Shown here one piece after another: positions 51,261-60,619 of a stretch of 64,000 bases of DNA. The position numbers and the translations under genes are program-made. The stretch is from Pseudomonas fluorescens (GTDB lineage: Bacteria; Pseudomonadota; Gammaproteobacteria; Pseudomonadales; Pseudomonadaceae), in assembly GCF_000802965.1 (NCBI RefSeq), contig NZ_JSAK01000020.1, forward strand, positions 62,001 to 126,000, in the 5' to 3' direction. The notes under the pieces were generated by a model. The model saw nothing but the letters and a program-made list of their open reading frames with translations. It did not search any database and had not been told where the DNA came from. The stretch's first letter is position 1. Every line of letters begins with the position of its first letter.

Positions 51261-52940
51261 TCAGGCAGCTGCTTTGGTAGCTGCTTCGATCTTACGCGTG
51301 ATGTACCACTGTTGGGCGATCGACAGGCAGTTGTTCACTACCCAGTACAGCACCAGACCAGCCGGGAACCACAGGAAGAAGAAGGTGAAGATGATTGGCA
51401 TCAGCTTCATCACCTTGGCCTGCATCGGATCCGGTGGAGTCGGGTTCAACTGCTGCTGGATGAACATGGTTGCACCCATGATGATCGGCAGAATGAAGAA
51501 CGGATCCTTGATCGACAGGTCAGTAATCCACAGCATGAACGGCGCCTGGCGCATTTCAACGCTTTCCAGCAGAACCCAGTACAGCGAGAGGAAAACCGGC
51601 ATCTGCACAAGGATTGGCAAGCAACCACCCAGCGGATTGATCTTCTCTTTCTTGTACAGCTCCATCATGGCTTGCGACATTTTCTGCCGATCATCGCCAT
51701 GTTGCTCTTTCAGGGCAGCCAGTTTCGGTGCCACTGCGCGCATGCGCGCCATGGATTTGTAGCTGGCGGCCGACAATGGGAAGAAAATCCCTTTGATCAG
51801 CATGGTCAGGAAGATGATCGACCAGCCCCAGTTACCCACAATGGCGTGAATGTGTTGCAGCAACCAGAAGATCGGTTGAGCGATGAACCACAGAATGCCG
51901 TAGTCGACGGTCAATTCCAGCCCTGGGGACAACTCTTTCAGCACCGCCTGGCTTTTCGGACCGGCGTACAGAGTGGCGCTGGTTTCAGCTTTGGCACCCG
52001 GTGCAACGGTCAGCGAAGGACCGGTGTAGCCGATGATGTAGTTGCCTTTGCTGTCTTTACGGGTCTGGACGACGTTATTTTCGCCCTTGGCCGGAATCCA
52101 CGCGGTCACGAAGTAGTGTTGCAACCATGCAACCCAACCACCGGTAACGGTTTCTTTCAGCTGTGCCTTGTCCATGTCCTTCATGGACACTTTCTTGTAC
52201 GGCTCGGAACTTGTCCACAGGGCTGCGCCCAGGTAAGTCGCGGTGCCGGTGGCGGTGCTGGAAGATGGATCGGAACTGGCGTCACGCTTCAACTGAGCGA
52301 ACATTGCACCGGACCAAGGCTGAGCGCTCTGGTTGTCGATCAGGTAGGAGACGGTTACGTCGTACAGGCCACGTTTCAAGGTGAAACGCTTGATGTAGTT
52401 GACGCCGTCCTTACTGAACTTCAGGTCCACGACCAATTGGTCCTGGCCGTCAGCCAGTTGATAAACCTTCTTCTCCGAGGAGTAAACCGGACGACCGGTA
52501 GGACTTGCATCCGGACCGTTGCTGCCGATCAAGCCACTTTGAGCCAGATAAGTGCGCTCGTTGCCATTATCGAACAACTGGAATGGAATTTCCGGATGGT
52601 CCTGGCGACGTGGATACAGCGGCAATTTCAGCTGGGCGACATCACCACCTTGTGGATCGATGGCCAGATCGAGCACATCCGTTTTGATCTGGATGAGGTC
52701 GGTGCTCACGGCTACCGGAGTTTCGGCAGGTGCGCTGGTATCGTTTGCGGCGTGTGGAATGTCGTCACTGACGGACGCTTTATTGCCAGTTGCCGTATCC
52801 GGGAGGCCCGGTGCGGTCGTACTGGAAGCAACATTCTGAGTCGGCAGGGCAGCCTGACCATAGTCCTGGTTCCATTTAAGAACCATAACGTAGGACACGA
52901 TTGCCAGGGCGACGATCAGGATCGTGCGTTTGATATCCAT
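51261..52940 (-). CDS. yidC: Membrane protein insertase YidC
   Basis: A 559-residue Oxa1-family insertase: N-terminal membrane anchor MDIKRTILIVALAIVSYVMVLKW, a large periplasmic beta domain (about 30-340) and the five-helix insertase core (GWSIIFLTMLIKGIFFPL with the hydrophilic-groove Lys/Arg region, LYKKEKINPLGGCLPILVQMPVFLSLYWVLLESVEMRQAPFMLWI, FPAGLVLYWVVNNCLSIAQQWYITRKIE). Two bases downstream of yidD. Confidence 0.97.
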   Translation of the reverse strand: MDIKRTILIVALAIVSYVMVLKWNQDYGQAALPTQNVASSTTAPGLPDTATGNKASVSDDIPHAANDTSAPAETPVAVSTDLIQIKTDVLDLAIDPQGGDVAQLKLPLYPRRQDHPEIPFQLFDNGNERTYLAQSGLIGSNGPDASPTGRPVYSSEKKVYQLADGQDQLVVDLKFSKDGVNYIKRFTLKRGLYDVTVSYLIDNQSAQPWSGAMFAQLKRDASSDPSSSTATGTATYLGAALWTSSEPYKKVSMKDMDKAQLKETVTGGWVAWLQHYFVTAWIPAKGENNVVQTRKDSKGNYIIGYTGPSLTVAPGAKAETSATLYAGPKSQAVLKELSPGLELTVDYGILWFIAQPIFWLLQHIHAIVGNWGWSIIFLTMLIKGIFFPLSAASYKSMARMRAVAPKLAALKEQHGDDRQKMSQAMMELYKKEKINPLGGCLPILVQMPVFLSLYWVLLESVEMRQAPFMLWITDLSIKDPFFILPIIMGATMFIQQQLNPTPPDPMQAKVMKLMPIIFTFFFLWFPAGLVLYWVVNNCLSIAQQWYITRKIEAATKAAA

Positions 52941-52942
52941 GA

Positions 52943-53188
52943 TTACTCGGCCATCGAAGAAGAACGGGAGGTAGGGATAGGTGGAACCGGGTCATAACCA
53001 CCGGGATTCCACGGATGACAGCGACCTAAACGACGAAAGGTCAGCCAGCCACCGCGAAGAAGGCCATGATTTTCAATGGCTTCTAACGCGTAGCAGGAAC
53101 AACTGGGGTAGAAACGACAGTGATTGGCCATCAGGGGACTAATGGCATAGCGGTAAAACTGGATCGGAACGAGTGCCAGTTTACGCAT
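52943..53188 (-). CDS. yidD: Membrane protein insertion efficiency factor YidD
   Basis: An 81-residue protein with the YidD pattern: IQFYRYAISPLMANHCRFYPSCSCYALEAIENHG, with conserved Cys pair, then RCHPWNPGGYDPVP. Assists YidC at the membrane. Its start overlaps the end of rnpA by eight bases, so is translationally coupled. Confidence 0.95.
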   Translation of the reverse strand: MRKLALVPIQFYRYAISPLMANHCRFYPSCSCYALEAIENHGLLRGGWLTFRRLGRCHPWNPGGYDPVPPIPTSRSSSMAE

Positions 53189-53582
53189 CTGGACTGTCTA
53201 CCCCTACAGTTTCGGTTTTGACTGCTGGTACCGGCGTGCTGCGTGCCAGACGCTTCCAGAGTTTGCCGAAATGCTGAATCAATTCGGGGTTTTCTACGTC
53301 GCCCAAACCTTTGCGCGCGACGATAACGATGTCCCAGCCGACCAGTGAATCCTGGTTCAGACGAAACGATTCGCGCATCAGACGTTTGAGGCGATTGCGC
53401 TCGACGGAGAGCTTTACGCTCTTTTTCCCGATAACCAGCCCGAGACGGGGGTGATCAAGATCGTTGTTGCGCGCAAGGAGCAGGAGATTTTTCCCCGGAA
53501 CCTTGCCGGTAGGGGAGTCAAAGACTGCCTTGAAATGCCGGGGGGTAAGCAGACGCTTTTCCCGACTGAAGTCCTGACTCAC
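53181..53582 (-). CDS. rnpA: Ribonuclease P protein component
   Basis: A 133-residue basic protein: FSREKRLLTPRHFKAVFDSP, PRLGLVIGKKSVKLSVERNRLKRLMRESFR (RNR motif binding the RNase P RNA), and WDIVIVARKGLG. The start is GTG at 53582 (VSQDFSREKR), with CTGGAG just upstream, as in other pseudomonads; the open frame reaches further back, into rpmH, and is not used. 16 bases downstream of rpmH. Confidence 0.95.
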   Translation of the reverse strand: MSQDFSREKRLLTPRHFKAVFDSPTGKVPGKNLLLLARNNDLDHPRLGLVIGKKSVKLSVERNRLKRLMRESFRLNQDSLVGWDIVIVARKGLGDVENPELIQHFGKLWKRLARSTPVPAVKTETVGVDSPDA

Positions 53583-53598
53583 CTCCAGTGCCGGATTA

Positions 53599-53733
53599 TC
53601 AAACTGCCAGACGCGCACGACCTTTGGCGCGACGACGCGACAGGACGGCACGACCGTTCTTGGTAGCCATGCGAGCACGGAAACCGTGGGTACGAGCGCG
53701 TTTGATAGTGCTTGGTTGGAAAGTACGTTTCAT
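53599..53733 (-). CDS. rpmH: 50S ribosomal protein L34
   Basis: A 44-residue, very basic protein: MKRTFQPSTIKRARTHGFRA, then RMATKNGRAVLSRRRAKGR, ending ARLAV. This is the canonical L34. It lies at the expected place between rnpA and the dnaA-side origin, and is too short for most gene finders with a 60-codon limit. Confidence 0.97.
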   Translation of the reverse strand: MKRTFQPSTIKRARTHGFRARMATKNGRAVLSRRRAKGRARLAV

Positions 53734-54299
53734 TGTCGTGTTACCTGGTTCGTCCACAACGGGCCGGAATGGCCCCCGTTTTAAGAGACCGGGGATTCTA
53801 GAGAAAGCAAGCCTCTAGGTCAATTTCCAACCAACGTTTCCTTATAAATAGATCTCCAGAGGTTTGGCCGGTACGAATCCACCGATAAACATAAAAATAA
53901 AGAAGGAGAGTATTTAAAGCTTTTCTGTAAAGCTTATAAAAGCTAGGGACGCGGCCATCTGTGGATAACTGGCAGTAGCCCTTATTTCTCCTGATGTACA
54001 GAGAATGACAACTACAGTGGAAAACCGTGTTCAGCCTGTGCTGCACTGTCGGATAACCTGTGTGTGAAACAGCCGGTTATCCACAGCCAGGTTATCCACC
54101 GAGTTTCACCCCCAGTTGTGCAATGAGCTCAGACCCGGTTATCCACAGAGCTTATGCACAGACCATTGGTCGTCTTTTTTGCGTATAAAACGTTGATTGA
54201 TCCTGGTTTGTGAGCAACCTTCGTGTGGATAAGTCGGCGTCTGGTCGTTACAATGGCCGCTTGTTTTTGCCTCACCGGCTTTCAACTTAGGGGATATCC
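53734..54299. other. oriC: Chromosomal replication origin oriC
   Basis: 566 bases without genes between rpmH and dnaA. DnaA boxes: TGTGGATAA 53960-53968, TTATCCACA 54077-54085, TTATCCACC 54092-54100 (one mismatch), TTATCCACA 54139-54147, TTATGCACA 54152-54160, TGTGGATAA 54224-54232. A block of about 100 A/T-rich bases (53835-53945, e.g. AAACATAAAAATAAAG, GTATTTAAAGC and TTATAAAAGCT) next to the first box is the likely unwinding element. This matches the Pseudomonas oriC position between rpmH and dnaA. Promoters for dnaA and rpmH must lie within but I cannot fix them. Confidence 0.88.
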
Positions 54300-55817
54300 G
54301 TGTCAGTGGAACTTTGGCAGCAGTGCGTGGAGCTTTTGCGCGATGAGCTGCCTGCCCAACAATTCAACACTTGGATCCGTCCACTACAGGTCGAAGCCGA
54401 AGGCGACGAGTTGCGTGTTTACGCACCCAATCGTTTTGTTCTGGACTGGGTCAACGAAAAATACCTCGGTCGTGTGATGGAGCTGCTGGACGAGCACGGC
54501 AACGGAATGGCGCCCGCGCTTTCCTTATTAATAGGCAGCAAGCGCAGTTCGGCGCCTCGTGCCGCGCCGAATGCTCCACTTGCCGCCGCAGCGTCCCAGG
54601 CTCAGGCCGCGTCTGCACCGGTCAGCACGCCGCCCCCGGCGCCAGCGCCAGCCAAGCGTGCGACGCAAAAAGTTGCCGAAGTCACTGAAGAAGAGCCTTC
54701 GCGCGATAGCTTCGATCCAATGGCTGGCGCCAGTTCCCAACAGGCTCCGGTTCGTTCGGAACAACGCACTGTGCAGGTTGAAGGCGCGCTCAAGCACACC
54801 AGCTACCTGAACCGCACTTTCACCTTCGAAAACTTCGTTGAGGGTAAATCCAACCAACTGGCCCGGGCTGCTGCCTGGCAAGTGGCGGATAACCCCAAGC
54901 ACGGCTACAACCCGCTCTTCCTTTATGGTGGCGTGGGTCTGGGTAAAACCCACTTGATGCATGCTGTGGGTAACCACCTGTTAAAGAAGAATCCGAATGC
55001 CAAGGTTGTGTACCTGCATTCCGAGCGCTTCGTGGCGGATATGGTCAAGGCGCTGCAGCTGAACGCGATCAACGAGTTCAAGCGTTTCTACCGTTCGGTG
55101 GATGCATTGCTGATCGATGACATTCAGTTCTTCGCTCGCAAAGAACGTTCCCAGGAAGAGTTTTTCCACACCTTCAACGCCCTGCTTGAAGGTGGCCAGC
55201 AGGTCATTCTCACCAGTGACCGCTACCCGAAAGAAATCGAAGGCCTTGAAGAGCGCCTGAAATCCCGCTTCGGCTGGGGCTTGACGGTCGCCGTCGAGCC
55301 GCCGGAACTGGAAACCCGTGTGGCGATCCTGATGAAGAAGGCCGATCAGGCCAAGGTCGAACTGCCACACGATGCGGCATTCTTCATTGCCCAACGCATT
55401 CGTTCCAACGTCCGTGAACTGGAAGGCGCGCTCAAACGCGTGATCGCCCACTCCCACTTCATGGGCCGCGATATCACCATCGAGCTGATTCGCGAGTCCT
55501 TGAAGGATCTGTTGGCGCTACAAGACAAACTGGTCTCTGTGGATAACATTCAGCGCACGGTCGCTGAGTACTACAAGATCAAGATCTCTGACTTGTTGTC
55601 CAAACGTCGTTCGCGTTCGGTTGCCCGTCCGCGTCAGGTCGCCATGGCCTTGTCCAAAGAACTGACCAACCACAGCCTGCCGGAAATCGGCGATGTATTT
55701 GGCGGACGTGACCACACGACTGTTTTGCACGCCTGCCGCAAGATCAACGAACTTAAGGAATCCGACGCGGACATCCGCGAGGACTACAAGAACCTGCTGC
55801 GTACACTGACCACTTGA
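54300..55817 (+). CDS. dnaA: Chromosomal replication initiator DnaA
   Basis: A 505-residue initiator: domain I (SVELWQQCVELLRDELPAQQFNTWIRPLQ), a Pro/Ala-rich linker (85-150), the AAA+ ATPase (GGVGLGKTHLMHA, LLIDDIQF) and domain IV with the DnaA-box signature GGRDHTTVLHACRKI. The GTG at 54300 is used, eight bases after TAGGGGATA. A DnaA box (55538-55546) is inside the gene. First of the dnaA-dnaN-recF-gyrB series. Confidence 0.98.
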   Translation: MSVELWQQCVELLRDELPAQQFNTWIRPLQVEAEGDELRVYAPNRFVLDWVNEKYLGRVMELLDEHGNGMAPALSLLIGSKRSSAPRAAPNAPLAAAASQAQAASAPVSTPPPAPAPAKRATQKVAEVTEEEPSRDSFDPMAGASSQQAPVRSEQRTVQVEGALKHTSYLNRTFTFENFVEGKSNQLARAAAWQVADNPKHGYNPLFLYGGVGLGKTHLMHAVGNHLLKKNPNAKVVYLHSERFVADMVKALQLNAINEFKRFYRSVDALLIDDIQFFARKERSQEEFFHTFNALLEGGQQVILTSDRYPKEIEGLEERLKSRFGWGLTVAVEPPELETRVAILMKKADQAKVELPHDAAFFIAQRIRSNVRELEGALKRVIAHSHFMGRDITIELIRESLKDLLALQDKLVSVDNIQRTVAEYYKIKISDLLSKRRSRSVARPRQVAMALSKELTNHSLPEIGDVFGGRDHTTVLHACRKINELKESDADIREDYKNLLRTLTT

Positions 55818-55856
55818 TGAACACCAGCGCAGCTTATTAAGGCAAGGGACTAGACC

Positions 55857-56960
55857 ATGCATTTCACCATTCAACGCGAAGCCCTGTTGAAACCCCTGCA
55901 ACTGGTCGCAGGCGTCGTCGAGCGCCGCCAGACCTTGCCGGTGCTCTCCAACGTGCTGCTGGTTGTCGAAGGCCAGCAACTGTCGCTGACCGGTACCGAC
56001 CTGGAAGTCGAGCTGGTCGGTCGTGTTCAACTCGAAGAGCCTGCCGAGCCAGGGTCCATCACTGTGCCTGCGCGCAAGCTGATGGATATCTGCAAAAGCT
56101 TGCCGAACGATGCACTGATCGACATTAAGGTCGACGAGCAGAAGTTGGTGGTCAAGGCTGGCCGTAGCCGTTTCACCTTGTCGACCCTGCCGGCCAACGA
56201 TTTCCCGACAGTGGAAGAAGGCCCGGGCTCGCTGACTTGCAGCCTTGAGCAAAGCAAGCTGCGTCGTTTGATCGAACGCACCAGCTTCGCCATGGCCCAG
56301 CAGGACGTGCGTTACTACCTCAATGGCATGTTGCTGGAAGTTTCGGCCGGGATCATCCGCGCCGTGGCTACCGACGGTCACCGTCTGGCGATGTGCTCGA
56401 TGCAGGCTGACATTGGTCAGCCGGATCGCCACCAGGTTATCGTGCCGCGCAAAGGTATTCTTGAGCTCGCGCGTTTGCTGACCGAGCCGGACGGCATCGT
56501 CAGCATCGTCCTCGGTCAGCACCACATTCGCGCCACCACCGGTGAATTCACCTTCACCTCGAAACTGGTCGACGGTAAATTCCCGGATTACGAGCGTGTT
56601 CTGCCGAAAGGCGGCGACAAGCTGGTACTCGGCGACCGTCAGGCGCTGCGCGAAGCCTTCAGCCGTACCGCGATTCTGTCCAACGAGAAGTACCGTGGTA
56701 TCCGCCTGCAACTGGCCAACGGTCAGTTGAAAATCCAGGCGAATAACCCGGAGCAGGAAGAAGCGGAAGAAGAAGTGGGCGTTGAGTACAACGGCGGCTC
56801 GCTGGAAATCGGCTTCAACGTGAGCTACTTGCTCGACGTGTTGGGTGTGATGACCACCGAGCAGGTTCGTCTGATCCTGTCCGACTCCAACAGCAGCGCG
56901 CTGGTACAAGAGTCCGACAACGACGACTCGGCTTACGTTGTCATGCCGATGCGTCTGTAA
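55857..56960 (+). CDS. dnaN: DNA polymerase III beta sliding clamp
   Basis: A 367-residue clamp with the repeated triple-domain pattern: MHFTIQREALLKPLQLVAGVVERRQTLPVLSNVLL, RRLIERTSFAMAQQDVRYYLNGMLLE, VIVPRKGILELARLL, and the C-terminal MPMRL that lines the client-binding pocket. 39 bases from dnaA and 20 from recF. Confidence 0.98.
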   Translation: MHFTIQREALLKPLQLVAGVVERRQTLPVLSNVLLVVEGQQLSLTGTDLEVELVGRVQLEEPAEPGSITVPARKLMDICKSLPNDALIDIKVDEQKLVVKAGRSRFTLSTLPANDFPTVEEGPGSLTCSLEQSKLRRLIERTSFAMAQQDVRYYLNGMLLEVSAGIIRAVATDGHRLAMCSMQADIGQPDRHQVIVPRKGILELARLLTEPDGIVSIVLGQHHIRATTGEFTFTSKLVDGKFPDYERVLPKGGDKLVLGDRQALREAFSRTAILSNEKYRGIRLQLANGQLKIQANNPEQEEAEEEVGVEYNGGSLEIGFNVSYLLDVLGVMTTEQVRLILSDSNSSALVQESDNDDSAYVVMPMRL

Positions 56961-56980
56961 TCATGCTCAGCAGAAGCTAG

Positions 56981-58084
56981 ATGTCCTTAAGTCGCGTCTC
57001 GGTCACCGCGGTGCGCAATCTGCACCCGGTGACCTTCTCCCCCTCTCCCCGAATCAACATTCTTTACGGCGCCAACGGCAGCGGCAAAACCAGTGTTCTG
57101 GAAGCCATTCACCTGCTGGGGCTTGCCCGTTCCTTTCGTAGCACCCGTCTGTTGCCGGTCATTCAATACGAGCAATTGGCATGCACAGTATTTGGACAGG
57201 TCGAGTTGGCCGAAGGCGGACACAGCGCTTTGGGGATATCACGGGATCGCCAGGGCGAGTTCCAGATACGCATCGACGGGCAGAACGCCCGGAGTGCAGC
57301 CCAACTGGCAGAGATCCTGCCGCTGCAGTTGATCAACCCGGACAGCTTCCGTTTGCTGGAAGGTGCTCCGAAGATTCGCCGTCAGTTTCTCGATTGGGGC
57401 GTGTTCCACGTGGAACCACGATTCATGTCCACCTGGCAGCGCTTGCAGAAGGCCCTGCGCCAGAGAAACTCTTGGCTGCGGCATGGTACACTTGACGCCG
57501 TTTCGCAAGCGGTTTGGGACAGGGAACTGTGCCAGGCCAGCGCTGAAATTGATGAATACCGCCGCGCCTATATCAAAGCCTTGAAACCTGTCTTTGAACA
57601 GACCTTGAGCGAGTTGGTTGAGCTTGAGGGCTTAACGCTCAGCTATTACCGAGGTTGGGACAAAGACCGTGAGCTGAGCGCTGTGCTCGCCGGGTCCCTG
57701 CAGCGGGATCAGCAGATGGGTCACACCCAGGCCGGACCACAACGGGCTGATTTGCGTCTCAGACTGGGCGCACACAATGCCGCGGACATCTTGTCCCGCG
57801 GCCAGCAGAAGTTGGTGGTTTGTGCATTGCGGATTGCCCAGGGGCACCTGGTCAGTCAGGCCCGACGCGGTCAGTGTATTTATCTGGTGGATGACTTGCC
57901 GTCCGAACTGGACGAGCAGCACCGCCGCGCGCTTTGCCGCTTGCTGGAAGACTTACGCTGCCAGGTGTTTATCACCTGTGTAGATCACGAATTATTGAGG
58001 GAAGGCTGGCAGACGGAAACGCCAGTCGCTCTGTTCCACGTGGAACAGGGCCGTATCACCCAGACCCACGACCATCGGGAGTGA
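56981..58084 (+). CDS. recF: DNA replication and repair protein RecF
   Basis: A 367-residue SMC-like ATPase: GANGSGKTSVLEAIHLLGLARSFR Walker A, LSRGQQKLVVCALRIAQG signature motif and YLVDDLPSELDEQHRRAL Walker B. Binds gapped DNA and helps load RecA. Two perfect parS sites lie in its coding frame, each spelling FHVE. Only five bases before gyrB. Confidence 0.96.
   Translation: MSLSRVSVTAVRNLHPVTFSPSPRINILYGANGSGKTSVLEAIHLLGLARSFRSTRLLPVIQYEQLACTVFGQVELAEGGHSALGISRDRQGEFQIRIDGQNARSAAQLAEILPLQLINPDSFRLLEGAPKIRRQFLDWGVFHVEPRFMSTWQRLQKALRQRNSWLRHGTLDAVSQAVWDRELCQASAEIDEYRRAYIKALKPVFEQTLSELVELEGLTLSYYRGWDKDRELSAVLAGSLQRDQQMGHTQAGPQRADLRLRLGAHNAADILSRGQQKLVVCALRIAQGHLVSQARRGQCIYLVDDLPSELDEQHRRALCRLLEDLRCQVFITCVDHELLREGWQTETPVALFHVEQGRITQTHDHRE
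57402..57417. other. parS: parS site (inside recF, first)
   Basis: TGTTCCACGTGGAACC, perfect 14-base core, about 3.1 kb from oriC. Confidence 0.92.
58032..58047. other. parS: parS site (inside recF, second)
   Basis: TGTTCCACGTGGAACA, the only site with the full 16-base palindrome, 615 bases from the previous one. Confidence 0.93.
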
Positions 58085-58089
58085 AGGCA

Positions 58090-60507
58090 TTGAGCGAAGA
58101 AAATACGTACGACTCAACGAGCATTAAAGTGCTGAAAGGCCTGGATGCCGTACGCAAACGTCCCGGTATGTACATTGGCGACACCGACGATGGTAGCGGC
58201 CTGCACCACATGGTGTTCGAAGTCGTCGATAACTCGATCGACGAAGCTCTCGCCGGCCACTGCGACGACATCAGCATCATCATCCACCCGGATGAATCCA
58301 TCACCGTTCGTGACAACGGCCGTGGTATCCCGGTAGACGTGCACAAAGAAGAAGGCGTCTCAGCAGCCGAGGTCATCATGACCGTGCTGCACGCCGGCGG
58401 TAAGTTCGATGACAACTCCTACAAAGTTTCCGGCGGTCTGCACGGTGTAGGTGTTTCGGTAGTTAACGCTCTTTCCGAACAACTGGTCCTGACGGTTCGT
58501 CGTAGCGGCAAGATCTGGGAACAGACCTACGTACACGGTGTTCCGCAAGAGCCGATGAAAATCGTTGGCGACAGCGAAACCACTGGTACCCAGATTCACT
58601 TCAAGGCTTCCAGCGAAACCTTCAAGAATATCCACTTCAGCTGGGACATCCTGGCCAAGCGGATTCGTGAGCTGTCCTTCCTCAACTCCGGTGTCGGTAT
58701 CGTCCTCAAGGACGAGCGCAGCGGCAAGGAAGAGCTGTTCAAGTACGAAGGTGGTCTGCGTGCGTTCGTTGAATACCTGAACACTAACAAGACTCCAGTC
58801 AACCAGGTGTTCCACTTCAACATCCAGCGCGAAGACGGCATTGGCGTGGAAATCGCCCTGCAGTGGAACGACAGCTTCAACGAGAATCTGTTGTGCTTCA
58901 CCAACAACATTCCGCAGCGCGACGGCGGTACTCACCTGGTCGGTTTCCGTTCCGCTCTGACGCGTAACCTGAACACCTACATCGAAGCTGAAGGTCTGGC
59001 GAAGAAGCACAAAGTCGCGACTACCGGTGACGATGCCCGTGAAGGCCTGACCGCGATCATTTCGGTAAAGGTGCCGGATCCGAAGTTCAGCTCCCAGACC
59101 AAAGACAAGCTGGTCTCTTCCGAAGTGAAGACCGCGGTCGAACAGGAAATGGGCAAGTACTTCTCCGACTTCCTGCTGGAAAACCCGAACGAAGCCAAAC
59201 TGGTCGTCGGCAAGATGATCGACGCAGCTCGTGCCCGTGAAGCGGCGCGCAAGGCTCGTGAGATGACCCGCCGCAAAGGCGCGCTGGACATCGCCGGCCT
59301 GCCGGGCAAACTGGCTGACTGCCAGGAAAAAGACCCTGCCCTGTCCGAACTGTACCTCGTGGAAGGTGACTCTGCTGGCGGCTCCGCCAAGCAGGGTCGT
59401 AACCGCAAGACCCAGGCAATTCTGCCCCTCAAGGGTAAAATCCTGAACGTCGAGAAAGCGCGTTTCGACAAGATGATCTCTTCCCAGGAAGTAGGTACCT
59501 TGATCACCGCGCTGGGTTGCGGCATCGGCCGTGACGAGTACAACATCGACAAGCTGCGTTACCACAACATCATCATCATGACCGATGCTGACGTCGACGG
59601 TTCGCACATCCGTACCCTGCTGCTGACCTTCTTCTTCCGTCAGCTGCCGGAGCTGATCGAGCGTGGCTACATCTACATCGCTCAGCCGCCGCTGTACAAA
59701 GTGAAGAAAGGCAAGCAAGAGCAATACATCAAAGACGACGACGCCATGGAAGAGTACATGACGCAGTCGGCCCTGGAAGATGCGAGCCTGCACCTGAACG
59801 AAGAGGCCCCGGGTATCTCCGGTGAAGCCCTTGAGCGTCTGGTGAATGACTTCCGCCTGGTGATGAAGACCCTCAAGCGCCTGTCGCGCCTGTACCCACA
59901 GGAACTGACCGAGCACTTCATCTACCTGCCGGCCGTCAGCCTGGAGCAACTGTCCGACCACGCAGCCATGCAGGATTGGCTGGCCCAGTACGAAGTGCGT
60001 CTGCGTACCGTCGAGAAGTCGGGTCTGGTGTACAAGGCCAGCCTGCGTGAAGACCGTGAACGTAACGTCTGGCTGCCAGAGGTCGAATTGATCTCCCACG
60101 GCCTGTCGAACTACGTCACCTTCAACCGCGACTTCTTCGGCAGCAACGATTACAAGACCGTGGTTTCCCTTGGTGCTCAGCTGAGCACCTTGCTGGACGA
60201 CGGCGCGTACATTCAGCGCGGCGAGCGCAAGAAGCAGGTCACCGAGTTCAAGGAAGCCCTTGAGTGGCTGATGGCCGAAAGCACCAAGCGCCATACCATC
60301 CAGCGATACAAAGGTCTGGGTGAGATGAACCCGGATCAGCTGTGGGAAACCACCATGGATCCCGGCTCGCGCCGCATGCTCAAAGTGACCATCGAAGACG
60401 CCATTGGCGCGGACCAGATCTTCAACACCCTGATGGGTGATGCGGTCGAACCACGTCGTGACTTCATCGAAAGCAACGCATTGGCGGTTTCTAACCTGGA
60501 TTTCTGA
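58090..60507 (+). CDS. gyrB: DNA gyrase subunit B
   Basis: An 805-residue ATPase subunit of gyrase. YDSTSIKVLKGLDAVRKRPGMYIGDTDDGSGLHHMVFEVVDNSIDEALAGH (GHKL ATP site), GGLHGVGVSVVNALS, the TOPRIM region with YLVEGDSAGGSAKQGRNRKTQAILPLKGKILNVEKA and MTDADVDGSHIRTLLLTFFFR, and the C-terminal RYKGLGEMNPDQLWETTMDP. The TTG at 58090 is the most likely start, eight bases after GGGAG; a GTG at 58081 in frame would add three residues. Followed by a strong terminator. Confidence 0.97.
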   Translation: MSEENTYDSTSIKVLKGLDAVRKRPGMYIGDTDDGSGLHHMVFEVVDNSIDEALAGHCDDISIIIHPDESITVRDNGRGIPVDVHKEEGVSAAEVIMTVLHAGGKFDDNSYKVSGGLHGVGVSVVNALSEQLVLTVRRSGKIWEQTYVHGVPQEPMKIVGDSETTGTQIHFKASSETFKNIHFSWDILAKRIRELSFLNSGVGIVLKDERSGKEELFKYEGGLRAFVEYLNTNKTPVNQVFHFNIQREDGIGVEIALQWNDSFNENLLCFTNNIPQRDGGTHLVGFRSALTRNLNTYIEAEGLAKKHKVATTGDDAREGLTAIISVKVPDPKFSSQTKDKLVSSEVKTAVEQEMGKYFSDFLLENPNEAKLVVGKMIDAARAREAARKAREMTRRKGALDIAGLPGKLADCQEKDPALSELYLVEGDSAGGSAKQGRNRKTQAILPLKGKILNVEKARFDKMISSQEVGTLITALGCGIGRDEYNIDKLRYHNIIIMTDADVDGSHIRTLLLTFFFRQLPELIERGYIYIAQPPLYKVKKGKQEQYIKDDDAMEEYMTQSALEDASLHLNEEAPGISGEALERLVNDFRLVMKTLKRLSRLYPQELTEHFIYLPAVSLEQLSDHAAMQDWLAQYEVRLRTVEKSGLVYKASLREDRERNVWLPEVELISHGLSNYVTFNRDFFGSNDYKTVVSLGAQLSTLLDDGAYIQRGERKKQVTEFKEALEWLMAESTKRHTIQRYKGLGEMNPDQLWETTMDPGSRRMLKVTIEDAIGADQIFNTLMGDAVEPRRDFIESNALAVSNLDF

Positions 60508-60532
60508 TCCAGTAAGCCCGCTAAACTAAAAA

Positions 60533-60563
60533 GGGCCAACGCGTGTGCGTTGGCCCTTTTTTT
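60533..60563 (+). terminator. Terminator of gyrB
   Basis: GGGCCAACGC GTGT GCGTTGGCCC, 10-bp stem with an eight-T tail, 26 bases after the stop. Confidence 0.95.
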
Positions 60564-60564
60564 A

Positions 60565-60613
60565 TGAGATCAAAAGATCATCCGAGCGCGGCCCGAGCCT
60601 TCGGCAGCTCCTA
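60565..60613. repeat. Degenerate REP element
   Basis: ATCAAAAGATCATCCGAGCG and GCCTTCGGCAGCTCCTACAG; the left arm is eroded (ATCATCCGAG instead of ATCGCAGCCT). Confidence 0.6.
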
Positions 60614-60619
60614 CAGCGT

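Noticed and set aside
57934..58089. Upstream extension of gyrB into recF
   Set aside because: The first 52 codons overlap recF out of frame and are not GyrB-like; SD spacing supports TTG 58090.
58360..60294. A 644-codon open frame antisense to gyrB
   Set aside because: Same reason; no homology features, no start signal.
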